From contig CANKZJ010000002.1 of the NCBI GenBank assembly GCA_947488605.1, forward strand, positions 496,001-560,000: a stretch of DNA of 64,000 bases, in the 5' to 3' direction. Both the position numbers and the translations under genes were made by a program. Each line of letters starts with the position of its first letter. Position 1 is the stretch's first letter. The notes below the pieces were generated by a model. It ran no database searches. It saw nothing but the letters and a program-made list of their open reading frames with translations, and was not told where the DNA came from. Shown piece by piece: positions 45,739-53,991 of the stretch. Source of the DNA: an uncultured Paracoccaceae bacterium. GTDB taxonomy: Bacteria > Pseudomonadota > Alphaproteobacteria > Rhodobacterales > Rhodobacteraceae.

Positions 45739-46052
45739 TGGCAAACCCGTGGGCCGGTGAAGTTGCTGTTGTCATCGATGGGCAATCACATCGCTGCAAG
45801 CTGACGCTTGGGGCATTGGCAGAGTTGGAAGCGGTGCTGGGTGTGGGATCATTGGTTGAGCTGGTGCGCCGGTTTGAGAGCAGCGCATTTTCAGGGGCTG
45901 ATGTCATGGCGGTGGTTGTAGCGGGTCTTCGTGGTGGGGGTTGGAACGGCACATCGGCTGATCTGATGACTGCCGAGATCGAATGCGGGCCAGTGGGTGC
46001 CGCGAAGGCCGCGGCGCTGCTTTTAGCGCGTGCTTTCGCTACTCCTGAGTAG
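45738..46052 (+). CDS. Gene transfer agent g10, tail assembly protein
   Basis: Protein of 104 residues of the GTA-gp10 family: PWAGEVAVVIDGQSHRCKLT, then LGALAELEAVLGVGSLVELVRR and ADVMAVVVAGLRGGGW. It is the likely counterpart of the first tail-assembly chaperone of phages. It ends at TAG (46050-46052), and the following gene continues in the same frame two codons later. Confidence 0.9.
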   Translation: MANPWAGEVAVVIDGQSHRCKLTLGALAELEAVLGVGSLVELVRRFESSAFSGADVMAVVVAGLRGGGWNGTSADLMTAEIECGPVGAAKAAALLLARAFATPE

Positions 46053-46058
46053 AAGGAG

Positions 46059-46253
46059 GTGGATTGGCATGGGTTATTGCAAGCGGGCCTTATTCAACTG
46101 CGCCTGTCGCCCGCAGATTTTTGGGCGCTGACCCCTGCAGAGTTGCAGATCATGCTGGGGCTTGAGCACCGCATTGCCCCGATGGGGCGTGACCGACTTG
46201 ATGCGCTGGCAAGTGCATTTCCCGATGTAAGTGAGGACCCAAGTGATGGATGA
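46059..46253 (+). CDS. Gene transfer agent g10.1, tail assembly chaperone
   Basis: Protein of 64 residues, DWHGLLQAGLIQLRLSPADF followed by WALTPAELQIMLG, the signature of the phage tail assembly chaperone family seen at this place in RcGTA. The only in-frame candidate at the N-terminus is GTG at 46059, which lies directly on the AAGGAGG ribosome site; the ATG ideally spaced from that site (46069) is in another frame and opens only 20 codons. The frame is continuous with g10 across its TAG stop. Confidence 0.85.
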   Translation: MDWHGLLQAGLIQLRLSPADFWALTPAELQIMLGLEHRIAPMGRDRLDALASAFPDVSEDPSDG

Positions 46254-46905
46254 GATTGATAAAATCGACGTGCTTGAAAGCGATATCAACGCGCTTGAAG
46301 GTGCGTTGGGGGATGCTTCGGCGATGACGGCCGCCTTTGAGGGGCAATTGCGCGATGTCCAAGGATCTTTGGTTGATACTACGCGCGACTTGGGCAATCT
46401 GGAGCGTGGGTTTTCAACTGGACTGCGCAACGCATTTGATGGGTTGATCCTTGACGGGGCCAGCCTGACGGATGTCTTGGGCGGTTTGGCGGACAAGATG
46501 CTGAACACGGCGTATTCAGCGGCGATGAACCCGGTGACTGATCATTTGGGTGGCTTGTTGGCGAATGGACTGAATTCCGCAGTGTCGGGTCTGATGCCAT
46601 TCGCACAGGGCGCTTCGTTCTCCCAAGGTCGGGTGACACCTTTTGCCAAAGGCGGCGTTGTCAGCGGCCCAACCACCTTCCCCATGCGTGGCGGAACAGG
46701 ATTGATGGGAGAGGCAGGGCCAGAGGCCATCATGCCTTTGCAGCGAGGTGCTGATGGGCGTTTGGGCGTGGCAGGCGGTGGCAGTGGCGGTGTGACTGTC
46801 AATATGAACATCTCGACCCCAGATGCGCAGGGTTTTCAGCGTAGCAAAGGCCAGATCGCGACGCAGTTGTCGCGCGCTTTGGGTCGCAGTCAGCGTCATC
46901 GCTAG
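46246..46905 (+). CDS. Gene transfer agent g11, tape measure protein
   Basis: Short tape measure of 219 residues, the same length as in RcGTA and consistent with a very short tail. The N-terminal half is a coiled coil (DEIDKIDVLESDINALEGAL onward), then LADKMLNTAYSAAMNPVTDHL and a Gly-rich region with FAKGGVVSGPTTFPMRGG, LMGEAGPEAIMPL, the standard tape-measure ending. ATG at 46246 follows GAGGAC and overlaps the g10.1 stop. Confidence 0.93.
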   Translation: MDEIDKIDVLESDINALEGALGDASAMTAAFEGQLRDVQGSLVDTTRDLGNLERGFSTGLRNAFDGLILDGASLTDVLGGLADKMLNTAYSAAMNPVTDHLGGLLANGLNSAVSGLMPFAQGASFSQGRVTPFAKGGVVSGPTTFPMRGGTGLMGEAGPEAIMPLQRGADGRLGVAGGGSGGVTVNMNISTPDAQGFQRSKGQIATQLSRALGRSQRHR

Positions 46906-46914
46906 GAGAATACT

Positions 46915-47547
46915 ATGACATTTCATGATGTAAGATTTCCCGCGTCTTTGAGTTTTGGCGCACTTGGTGGGCCAGAGCGGCGGACGGAGATTGTGACGTT
47001 GGCTAACGGATTTGAAGAGCGCAACACGCCTTGGGCGCATGCCCGTCGCCGGTACGATGCGGGGCTTGGCCTGCGGTCATTGGATGATGTTGAGGCGCTG
47101 ATCGCGTTCTTTGAGGCGCGCCAGGGCCAGTTGATTGGGTTTCGTTGGAAAGACTGGAGCGATTATCAGTCGTGTCGGCCGTCTTGTTCGGTTGATAGCT
47201 CTGATCAATTGCTTGGCTTGGGTGATGCCGAGACGACGGTTTTTCAACTGCGAAAGACTTATCGATCTGGGAATACGACTTACTTGCGGCCGATCGCCAA
47301 GCCTGTGGCGGGGTCCGTGCGTGTCGAGGTTGGTGGTGATCCTGTGCAGCAAGATGTGGGTTTTGAGTTGGATGACAACACTGGTGTCCTGCGGTTTGCA
47401 TCGGCACCTGATCATGCAGCCGAAATCCGGGCGGGGTTTGAATTTGATGTTCCGGTCCGTTTTGACACGGATGCCATCATGACATCTGTGTCGCGTTTTC
47501 AAGCGGGCGAAGTTCCAAACGTCCCGGTTGTGGAGGTACGGATATGA
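46915..47547 (+). CDS. Gene transfer agent g12, distal tail protein (DUF2460)
   Basis: Protein of 210 residues: FHDVRFPASLSFGALGGPER, EERNTPWAHARRRYDAGLG, LIAFFEARQGQLIGFRWKDW and QVRKTY-like ELRKTYRSGN pattern (here FQLRKTYRSGN). These are the DUF2460 blocks of GTA proteins that form the distal tail ring. Ends four bases inside g13. Confidence 0.94.
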   Translation: MTFHDVRFPASLSFGALGGPERRTEIVTLANGFEERNTPWAHARRRYDAGLGLRSLDDVEALIAFFEARQGQLIGFRWKDWSDYQSCRPSCSVDSSDQLLGLGDAETTVFQLRKTYRSGNTTYLRPIAKPVAGSVRVEVGGDPVQQDVGFELDDNTGVLRFASAPDHAAEIRAGFEFDVPVRFDTDAIMTSVSRFQAGEVPNVPVVEVRI

Positions 47548-48425
47548 GCATTGGCGATCTGATCACGCATCTGGAAACGGGTACGACGCACACCTGTCAT
47601 TGCTGGTCCATCACGCGTCAGGATGGCATAACGCTTGGGTTTACTGACCATGATGCGACGTTGTTTTTTGATAGTACGACCTTTGCGCCGCAGACGGGGC
47701 TGAATGCGAAAGCACTGGCCAGTTCCACAGGGCTATCGGTCAACAATACAGAAGCCGTGGGTGCTTTGACGTCTGACGCGATCACCGAGGCTGACATATT
47801 TGCTGGCCGCTATGATGGTGCGCAGGTCGTCATCTGGCTGGTATGTTGGGACAATACGGGTGCGCGTAAGATCCTGTTTCGCGGCAGCCTAGGTGAGATC
47901 ACGCGCGCTTCGGGTGGATTTCAAGCAGAGCTCTTGGGGCTCACTGCGGCGTTGAACCAACAGCAGGGCCGCTCTTTTTTGAAGAGTTGCAGTGCGGCGT
48001 TGGGTGATGTGCATTGTGGTGTGCGTATTGATGATCCCGCCTACCGTTTGGACTATACGGTTGATCAAGATACCGCTGGGCAGGTTTTTGCGCTCTCAGA
48101 TGTCGTGGGCTTTCAACCCGCTTGGTTTGAGGGCGGTCAAGTGACGGTTCTGACCGGCGACGCGGCAGGTCTGAAGGCACTGATCAAGAGCGATACCGGC
48201 GAGGGCACGCGTAAAGTGACGCTGTGGAGTGCTATTGCTGCCCCGATTCAAATCGGCGATCAGATCCGCCTCACCGCGGGATGTGATAAGCAGCCGCTGA
48301 CCTGTCGCGAGAAGTTTGCCAATTTCATCAACTTTCGCGGATTTCCAGATATTCCCGGCGACGACTGGCTTGTCAGTGTACCTCGGTCGGATCAAGCGAA
48401 TGCTGGTAGAAGCATCAATCGATGA
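47544..48425 (+). CDS. Gene transfer agent g13, baseplate hub (DUF2163)
   Basis: Protein of 293 residues. It begins LITHLETGTTHTCHCWSITR and has GFTDHDATLFFDSTTF, the family start, then QQGRSFLKSCSAALGDVHCG and, near the end, CDKQPLTCREKFANFINFRG, where the cysteines could form an iron-sulfur site as reported for the RcGTA hub protein. Last residues DDWLVSVPRSD are typical. Overlaps both neighbours by four bases. Confidence 0.94.
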   Translation: MSIGDLITHLETGTTHTCHCWSITRQDGITLGFTDHDATLFFDSTTFAPQTGLNAKALASSTGLSVNNTEAVGALTSDAITEADIFAGRYDGAQVVIWLVCWDNTGARKILFRGSLGEITRASGGFQAELLGLTAALNQQQGRSFLKSCSAALGDVHCGVRIDDPAYRLDYTVDQDTAGQVFALSDVVGFQPAWFEGGQVTVLTGDAAGLKALIKSDTGEGTRKVTLWSAIAAPIQIGDQIRLTAGCDKQPLTCREKFANFINFRGFPDIPGDDWLVSVPRSDQANAGRSINR

Positions 48426-48853
48426 GCGCTGATGTTGTTGCTATTGCGCAGACTTGGATTGGGACGCCTTACTTGCACCAAGCCTCAGTGAGGGGCGTTG
48501 GATGTGATTGTTTGGGGCTTTTGCGCGGGATTTGGCGCGAAGCCTTTGGTCAAGAACCGGAGCAAGTGCCAGCTTATACACCAGATTGGTCTGAGCCGCA
48601 GGGCGAGGAGCGTTTGTTGCTGGCCGCTTGTAGACATTTGTCACAGGTTGAACGCGCGCCGCTCGCACGTGGCCAAGTGTTGCTGTTTCGGATGCGTAGA
48701 GGCGCTGTGGCTAAGCATCTCGGACTTGTCAGTGATGTAGGCCCAGAGCCGCAGTTTATTCATGCGTATACCGGCCACGGCGTTGTCCAAAGCCCACTTT
48801 CGCGCCCCTGGCGTAGCCGGGTCGTGGCACGATTTGAATTTCTAGAAGGATAG
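48422..48853 (+). CDS. Gene transfer agent g14, NlpC/P60-type peptidase
   Basis: Cell-wall peptidase of 143 residues expected to breach peptidoglycan on entry. The catalytic cysteine region is GVGCDCLGLLRGIWRE (near residue 28) and the histidine region is AVAKHLGLVSD (near residue 98), as in NlpC/P60 enzymes. It begins AIAQTWIGTPYLHQAS. Confidence 0.94.
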   Translation: MSADVVAIAQTWIGTPYLHQASVRGVGCDCLGLLRGIWREAFGQEPEQVPAYTPDWSEPQGEERLLLAACRHLSQVERAPLARGQVLLFRMRRGAVAKHLGLVSDVGPEPQFIHAYTGHGVVQSPLSRPWRSRVVARFEFLEG

Positions 48854-48859
48854 GTTGAG

Positions 48860-51800
48860 ATGGCAACGATTGCACTTTCCGCAGCAGGTATGGCGCTTGG
48901 TGGTTCGATTGGCGGAACCGTTCTGGGGCTGTCGATGGCGACAATTGGACGGGCTGCCGGTGCAGCACTTGGCCGACGCATTGACCAGCAACTTCTTGGT
49001 GGAGGCAGTGATACCGTTGAAGCTGGACGGATTGATAGGTTTCGTCTGACAAGCGCGACTGAAGGCGCTGATATTCAACAGATTTACGGTCGTGCGCGTG
49101 TTGCCGGGCAGGTGATTTGGGCGTCTCAGTTTCTTGAGAAATCTAGCACAAGTAGTGGGGGTAAAGGTACGGCGTCTGCGCCCAAAACCACCTCGTATTC
49201 TTATAGCGTCAGTTTGGCGTTGGGCCTGTGCGAAGGTGTGATCAGCCGGATTGGCAGGGTTTGGGCCGATGGGACGGAAATATCAGTCGAGGCGCTAAAC
49301 CTGCGACTTTATTCGGGCACGATGGATCAATTGCCTGACCCGAAGATATTGGCTGTTGAAGGGGCTCAGAACACGCCTGCCTATCGTGGGACAGCTTATG
49401 TTGTGCTGGAGGATTTACCACTTGAGCAGTTTGGTAACCGCATTCCGCAGCTCACTTTTGAAGTTATGCGGCCAAGCGCTGGCGCGCAGACTCATTTTTC
49501 AGGCATGATTAGGGCAGCCAGCTTAATGCCGGGTGTCGGTGAATACGCGCTTGCGACGACGCAGGTCTATGCATCTTCGTCTTTCGGCGAGCAGCTTGCC
49601 GTGAATACGAACTCTCCGCTTGGTGGGAGTGACTTCACCGTGTCGATGGATGCACTGCAAGCGGAGTTGCCTGCATGCCAGTCAGTTATCGTTCCAGTCA
49701 CGTGGTTTGCTAATGATTTACGCTGCGGGGAATGTGTCGTTGCACCGAAGGTTTCGTCGGAGGCCACGGATGCGGCGGGGATGCCTTGGCAGGTTTCGGG
49801 TATCAATCGCAGTGTGGCACAAACGGTCGCCGTTAACGACGGGAGGCCGATCAGTGAGGGAACACCGACTGATGCGGCCGTTGTTGAGGCGCTGGCTGAC
49901 CTCGCATCGCGCGACATCGACGTGGTTTTCTACCCACAGATGATGATGGAACAGATCAGCGGAAATACTTTGCCGGATCCTTGGGCCGGTGCGCTGGGCC
50001 AGCCTGCTTTGCCGTGGCGTGGACACCTTACGGCGTCGCGCGCGCCGGGCGTTGCCGGTTCCCCTGATGGGACGTCCTTGGCCGATGATGAGGTTGCAGC
50101 GTTCATGGGTGAAGCGCGCGTTTCGGATTTTACCTTTGATGGCACACGTGTGATTTATGATGGTCCCGCTGATTTCGGATATCGGCGGTTCATTCTGCAC
50201 TATGCAGCACTTTGCGCAGCAAGTGGTGGCGTTTCCGCATTTTTCATTGGCTCGGAGATGCCGGGCCTGACGAAGGTGCGTGGCGCAAATGGCACCTTTC
50301 CTTTTGTTGAAGCGCTTCGTGCGTTGGCCGTGGACGCGCGTGCTATTTTGGGGCCTGCATGCAAAATCAGCTACGCCGCAGACTGGACCGAGTATCATGG
50401 ATACCAGCCCGTAGGGACACAAGATAAGTTGTTTCATCTTGATAGGTTATGGGCTGATCCTAATATTGATTTTGTGGGCGTTTCTGCAGCGATGCCATTG
50501 GCCGATTGGCGTGAAGACGCAGACCACCGCGATCAAGACGCCGGGTCGATATATGATCTAGAATACTTGAAAAGCAATGTTGCAGGCGGTGAGGGTTTCG
50601 ATTGGCGCTATCCCACGCCAGAGGCGCGGGCTGCCCAGCGCCGTGTTCCGCTTACGGATGATCAAGGTGAGCCTTGGCTGTGGCGACCAAAAGATTTCGC
50701 GGGTTGGTGGTCGAAGTCCCACCATGAGCGTATCGACGGCGTCAAGCAGGCTGCTGCTTCCGCATGGGTGCCTGAAAGTAAACCGATCTGGTTCGCCTCG
50801 ATTGGTTGCAAAGCCGTCCATTTGGGTGCGAACCAGCCGGGCCGGTTCCTGCATGCGGGATCTGATGACGCTAGCTTGCCCGAACAATCGAACGGCAACC
50901 GCGACGATTTCATGCAGATGCAATATCTGACCGCGTTTCTTGGTCATTTTTCGGTACCAGAGAACAACCCGGCATCCACGCAATATAGTGGGCAAATGAT
51001 TGATCTTGCCCGCATGCATGTTTGGGGTTGGGACGCGCGGCCCTATCCGTTTTGGCCGGGCAATCAGACGATTTGGTCTGATGGTTCGGATTATGACGAT
51101 GGCCTGTGGCTGAATGGGCGTGCAACTAACCGATCGTTGGCATCGGTTGTCGGAGAGATTTGTGAGCGGTCTGGTATGGTGTCTTATGACACGGCGTCGC
51201 TGTTTGGCGTGGTCCGCGGCTATACTGTCAGCGATGCTGGCACGGCTCGCGAGGCATTGCAGCCCTTAATGTTAGCATATGGTTTTGACGCCGTGGAACG
51301 TGATGGCGTAATGATTTTCCGCAGTCGTTGCGGTGAGGCGGATTATGTTCTGCGAAATAGTGACTTGGCACTGGACCCTGAAGAAGACCGCGCTCTTGCG
51401 TTGACGCGGGCGGCGGATACAGAGACCCCGGGAAAGGTGCAATTTGGGTATATTCATGCGGACGGTGAATACGATCCGGCTTCGGCCGAGATTGTTATGC
51501 CGGATGCAGAAAACCCAGCGTTATCTCGTAGTGAAGCGCCGATTGCTCTGACAAGGTCCGAGGGTCAGGCGGTCGTCACACGTTGGCTACAAGAAGCCCG
51601 CGTTGGGCGTGACACGGCGCGCTTTGCATTGCCACCATCGATGGCGCAGGTGGGTTCAGGTGATACTGTTTTGCTGGATACCGATCAACACAAAGGCACA
51701 TACCGTATCGATCGGGTCGAAGAAGCCGGACTGCGGTTAATCGAAGCCACCCGGATCGAACCAGAAGCCTATACTGTTCAGCCTATGCGCCATGCCCCCG

Positions 51801-52759
51801 TCAATATGCAGCCATTTGTAGGTCCGATTCCGGCAGAGATGGTCTTTCTTGATTTACCGCTGCTGACAGGGGATGAGTTGCCTCATGCGCCATATGTAGC
51901 GGCCTCTGGGCGGCCTTGGCCCGGCAGTATTGGTCTTTACGGTGCGCCGCAGGACAGTGACTATACCTTACAGGAAATACTCAATGAAGCGTCGATTATT
52001 GGTGTGACGCAAACAGCATTAGACCGCGGGCCAATGGGCATCTGGGACAGACAGGCGGCTGTAGAGGTCTCATTGGTGAACGGGACATTGAGTTCAGCAC
52101 TTGCTGAGGCATTGCTTGCGGGAGCGAACACCATCGCGATTGGGGATGGGTCGGTGGACCAATGGGAAATCATGCAGTTTCAACACGCACTGTCGCTGTT
52201 TGAACGTGGCTTTGCGCTGTCGGGGTTTTTGCGCGGGCAAGCAGGCAGCGGTGGTTTGATGCCTGATGTGTGGCCCGCAGGGTCACGCGTGGTGCTGATG
52301 AATTCGGTGCCTGTACAAATTTCGCTGCCCACGGCATCGCGCGGCACAGCACGGCATTTTCGGTATGGTCCTGCCAAGCAACCATTGACGGATCCAAGCT
52401 ATCGCTATGTCAGTCATGCGTTTGCTGGCAATGGCTTGCGGCCTTATCCGGTCGTCCATTTGCGCGCCATAGAACGTGCCGCCGGATTAGACATCGCGTG
52501 GATCAGGTGCAGCCGCATTGACGGTGACATTTGGGCGGATGGTGAAATTCCCCTTGGCGAAGATAGTGAGGTTTACACGGTGCGCGTGTCGCAGTTTGGG
52601 TTGGTCGTTCGTGAGGACACGGTAAATACGCCTGTGTGGTCATATACTGCGACTGATCAGGCGAGCGATCTGTCTGCGGGGCCGTATGACATTGAAGTTG
52701 CACAAGTCTCTGATCGCTTTGGTGCAGGACCATTCACGCGTCTAGAGCGTGTCGCATGA
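48860..52759 (+). CDS. Gene transfer agent g15, tail-tip megatron protein
   Basis: Largest protein of the particle, 1299 residues, forming the tail tip. Residues 1-45 hold two Gly/Ala-rich hydrophobic stretches; a hub-like region follows with ATTQVYASSSFGEQLAVN; the TIM-barrel domain (about 420-740) includes FFIGSEMPGLTKVRG, ISYAADWTEYHGYQ and VPESKPIWFASIGCKAVHLG, typical of the GTA TIM family, whose active site resembles glycoside hydrolases. The C-terminal part (about 780-1299) is the phage tail receptor-binding type. AAGGATAGG precedes ATG. Confidence 0.95.
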   Translation: MATIALSAAGMALGGSIGGTVLGLSMATIGRAAGAALGRRIDQQLLGGGSDTVEAGRIDRFRLTSATEGADIQQIYGRARVAGQVIWASQFLEKSSTSSGGKGTASAPKTTSYSYSVSLALGLCEGVISRIGRVWADGTEISVEALNLRLYSGTMDQLPDPKILAVEGAQNTPAYRGTAYVVLEDLPLEQFGNRIPQLTFEVMRPSAGAQTHFSGMIRAASLMPGVGEYALATTQVYASSSFGEQLAVNTNSPLGGSDFTVSMDALQAELPACQSVIVPVTWFANDLRCGECVVAPKVSSEATDAAGMPWQVSGINRSVAQTVAVNDGRPISEGTPTDAAVVEALADLASRDIDVVFYPQMMMEQISGNTLPDPWAGALGQPALPWRGHLTASRAPGVAGSPDGTSLADDEVAAFMGEARVSDFTFDGTRVIYDGPADFGYRRFILHYAALCAASGGVSAFFIGSEMPGLTKVRGANGTFPFVEALRALAVDARAILGPACKISYAADWTEYHGYQPVGTQDKLFHLDRLWADPNIDFVGVSAAMPLADWREDADHRDQDAGSIYDLEYLKSNVAGGEGFDWRYPTPEARAAQRRVPLTDDQGEPWLWRPKDFAGWWSKSHHERIDGVKQAAASAWVPESKPIWFASIGCKAVHLGANQPGRFLHAGSDDASLPEQSNGNRDDFMQMQYLTAFLGHFSVPENNPASTQYSGQMIDLARMHVWGWDARPYPFWPGNQTIWSDGSDYDDGLWLNGRATNRSLASVVGEICERSGMVSYDTASLFGVVRGYTVSDAGTAREALQPLMLAYGFDAVERDGVMIFRSRCGEADYVLRNSDLALDPEEDRALALTRAADTETPGKVQFGYIHADGEYDPASAEIVMPDAENPALSRSEAPIALTRSEGQAVVTRWLQEARVGRDTARFALPPSMAQVGSGDTVLLDTDQHKGTYRIDRVEEAGLRLIEATRIEPEAYTVQPMRHAPVNMQPFVGPIPAEMVFLDLPLLTGDELPHAPYVAASGRPWPGSIGLYGAPQDSDYTLQEILNEASIIGVTQTALDRGPMGIWDRQAAVEVSLVNGTLSSALAEALLAGANTIAIGDGSVDQWEIMQFQHALSLFERGFALSGFLRGQAGSGGLMPDVWPAGSRVVLMNSVPVQISLPTASRGTARHFRYGPAKQPLTDPSYRYVSHAFAGNGLRPYPVVHLRAIERAAGLDIAWIRCSRIDGDIWADGEIPLGEDSEVYTVRVSQFGLVVREDTVNTPVWSYTATDQASDLSAGPYDIEVAQVSDRFGAGPFTRLERVA

Positions 52760-53049
52760 GGCCGGTCAGCTTTGCTGATCTAGAGGTGGCTATACGTGTC
52801 TTGCTAGATGCAGATCAAGGTCAGCGCACTTCCCTTGCGCAGTGCTTGATCGAACGTGCGCATTTGGCTGATCAATACCGCCAGACGCGCGGGCGTCCGC
52901 ATCCGGAGTTTGGAACGGGTACGCTGATGTCCGCAGCACAGAAGTTTAAAAAGCAACCGCGGCCCGCTGTCTTGGCTGCAGACGAGTTGAAAACCACCGT
53001 GACTATCGTGAACGCATTGCTGGCGCACTGTGTGCATCAATCTGCGTGA
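52756..53049 (+). CDS. Small hypothetical protein coupled to g15
   Basis: Protein of 97 residues, not recognised. Mostly helical and basic in the middle: MRPVSFADLEVAIRVLLDAD, ERAHLADQYRQTRGRPHPEF, then AAQKFKKQPRP and a final helix. The ATG overlaps the g15 stop (ATGA), so it is translated with the cluster. It could be a GTA component or a cellular gene trapped in the operon. Confidence 0.75.
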   Translation: MRPVSFADLEVAIRVLLDADQGQRTSLAQCLIERAHLADQYRQTRGRPHPEFGTGTLMSAAQKFKKQPRPAVLAADELKTTVTIVNALLAHCVHQSA

Positions 53050-53130
53050 ATGACCACATCACAGGTTTGTTCTTGGCTTGACGACATAATCTGATCTAAG
53101 TGTTAGGTTGAAGCAAGCAAGGTGACCGTC

Positions 53131-53940
53131 ATGGCCCAACCACAACATCATCTGACCGAAGTTGATCCCGTCTGGAATCGCATCTGCGATGAGGCGGAAG
53201 CAGCGATTGCCAAAGAGCCATTGATGGGTGGCTTGATCCATGCGGGCGTTCTGCACCACAAGAGCTTTGAGGGGGCGTTGGCCTACCGCATTTCCATGAA
53301 GCTGTCCTCGCCAGAGATGTCAGAACAGATTTTGCGTGAGATTGCAGATCAGGCTTATGTTGATGCGCCTGAATTGGTTTCGGCTGCGCGTGCGGACCTC
53401 GTTGCAACCTATGACCGTGATCCGGCCTGCCACCGCTTTATGAAGCCACTTTTGTTCTTCAAGGGTTTCCAAGCGGTGCAGGCCTACCGGTTGGGCCATT
53501 GGCTCTACCGGAATAACCGTCAAGATTTGGCTTATTTCATTCAGATGCGCACAAGCGAGATGTTCGGCGTGGATATCCATCCTGCAGCCAAAATCGGGCA
53601 GGGGATCATGATTGACCATGCGCACTCTATTGTTGTGGGTGAGACGGCTGTTGTTGGTGACAACGTGTCGATGCTCCACTCTGTCACTCTTGGGGGGACG
53701 GGCAAGGAAGATGATGATCGTCACCCAAAGATTGGCGACGGTGTGCTGATCGGGGCTGGCGCCAAGGTTCTGGGTAACATCAAGGTTGGACATTGCAGCC
53801 GGATCGCTGCGGGCTCTGTCGTGCTGGAGGAAGTACCACCGATGAAAACCGTCGCCGGTGTGCCCGCAAAGATCGTGGGTGAGGCGGGATGTTCGCAGCC
53901 GTCAATCACGATGGATCAGATTTTGAAGACGATGATATAG
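53131..53940 (+). CDS. cysE: Serine O-acetyltransferase
   Basis: First committed enzyme of cysteine synthesis, making O-acetylserine. The 269-residue protein has a helical N-terminal domain (DPVWNRICDEAEAAIAKEP) and a C-terminal left-handed beta helix of hexapeptide repeats with GVDIHPAAKIGQGIMIDHAH (split by the family), VGETAVVGDNVSMLHSVTLG and GSVVLEEVPP. The DHAH histidine is the catalytic pair region. ATG at 53131 follows AAGGTG. cysE next to the gene transfer agent is frequent in this order. Confidence 0.96.
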   Translation: MAQPQHHLTEVDPVWNRICDEAEAAIAKEPLMGGLIHAGVLHHKSFEGALAYRISMKLSSPEMSEQILREIADQAYVDAPELVSAARADLVATYDRDPACHRFMKPLLFFKGFQAVQAYRLGHWLYRNNRQDLAYFIQMRTSEMFGVDIHPAAKIGQGIMIDHAHSIVVGETAVVGDNVSMLHSVTLGGTGKEDDDRHPKIGDGVLIGAGAKVLGNIKVGHCSRIAAGSVVLEEVPPMKTVAGVPAKIVGEAGCSQPSITMDQILKTMI

Positions 53941-53941
53941 C

Positions 53942-53973
53942 AAAAAGGCGGTCCATAATCTGGCCGCCTTTTT
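53942..53973. terminator. Bidirectional terminator between cysE and pdhC
   Basis: Arms AAAAAGGCGGTCCA and TGGCCGCCTTTTT (one mismatch) with a five-base loop and T runs on both strands, between convergent genes. Confidence 0.9.
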
Positions 53974-53991
53974 ATATTTTGTATCAGTTGC

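Larger units (their letters stand above)
38923..53049 (+). other. RcGTA-like gene transfer agent structural cluster
   Basis: Seventeen genes homologous in order and length to the Rhodobacter capsulatus gene transfer agent head-tail cluster (g1 to g15 with g3.5 and g10.1), plus one coupled small gene. There is no integrase, repressor or replication gene, and no holin-endolysin, head spike or tail fibre genes here; in R. capsulatus those lie at separate loci. All reading frames are open, so the particle could be functional. Flanks are mltG and cysE. Confidence 0.94.

Noticed and set aside
38923..53049. Prophage
   Set aside because: There is no integrase, repressor, replication or attachment site, and gene order and lengths match the gene transfer agent, including the 219-residue tape measure.
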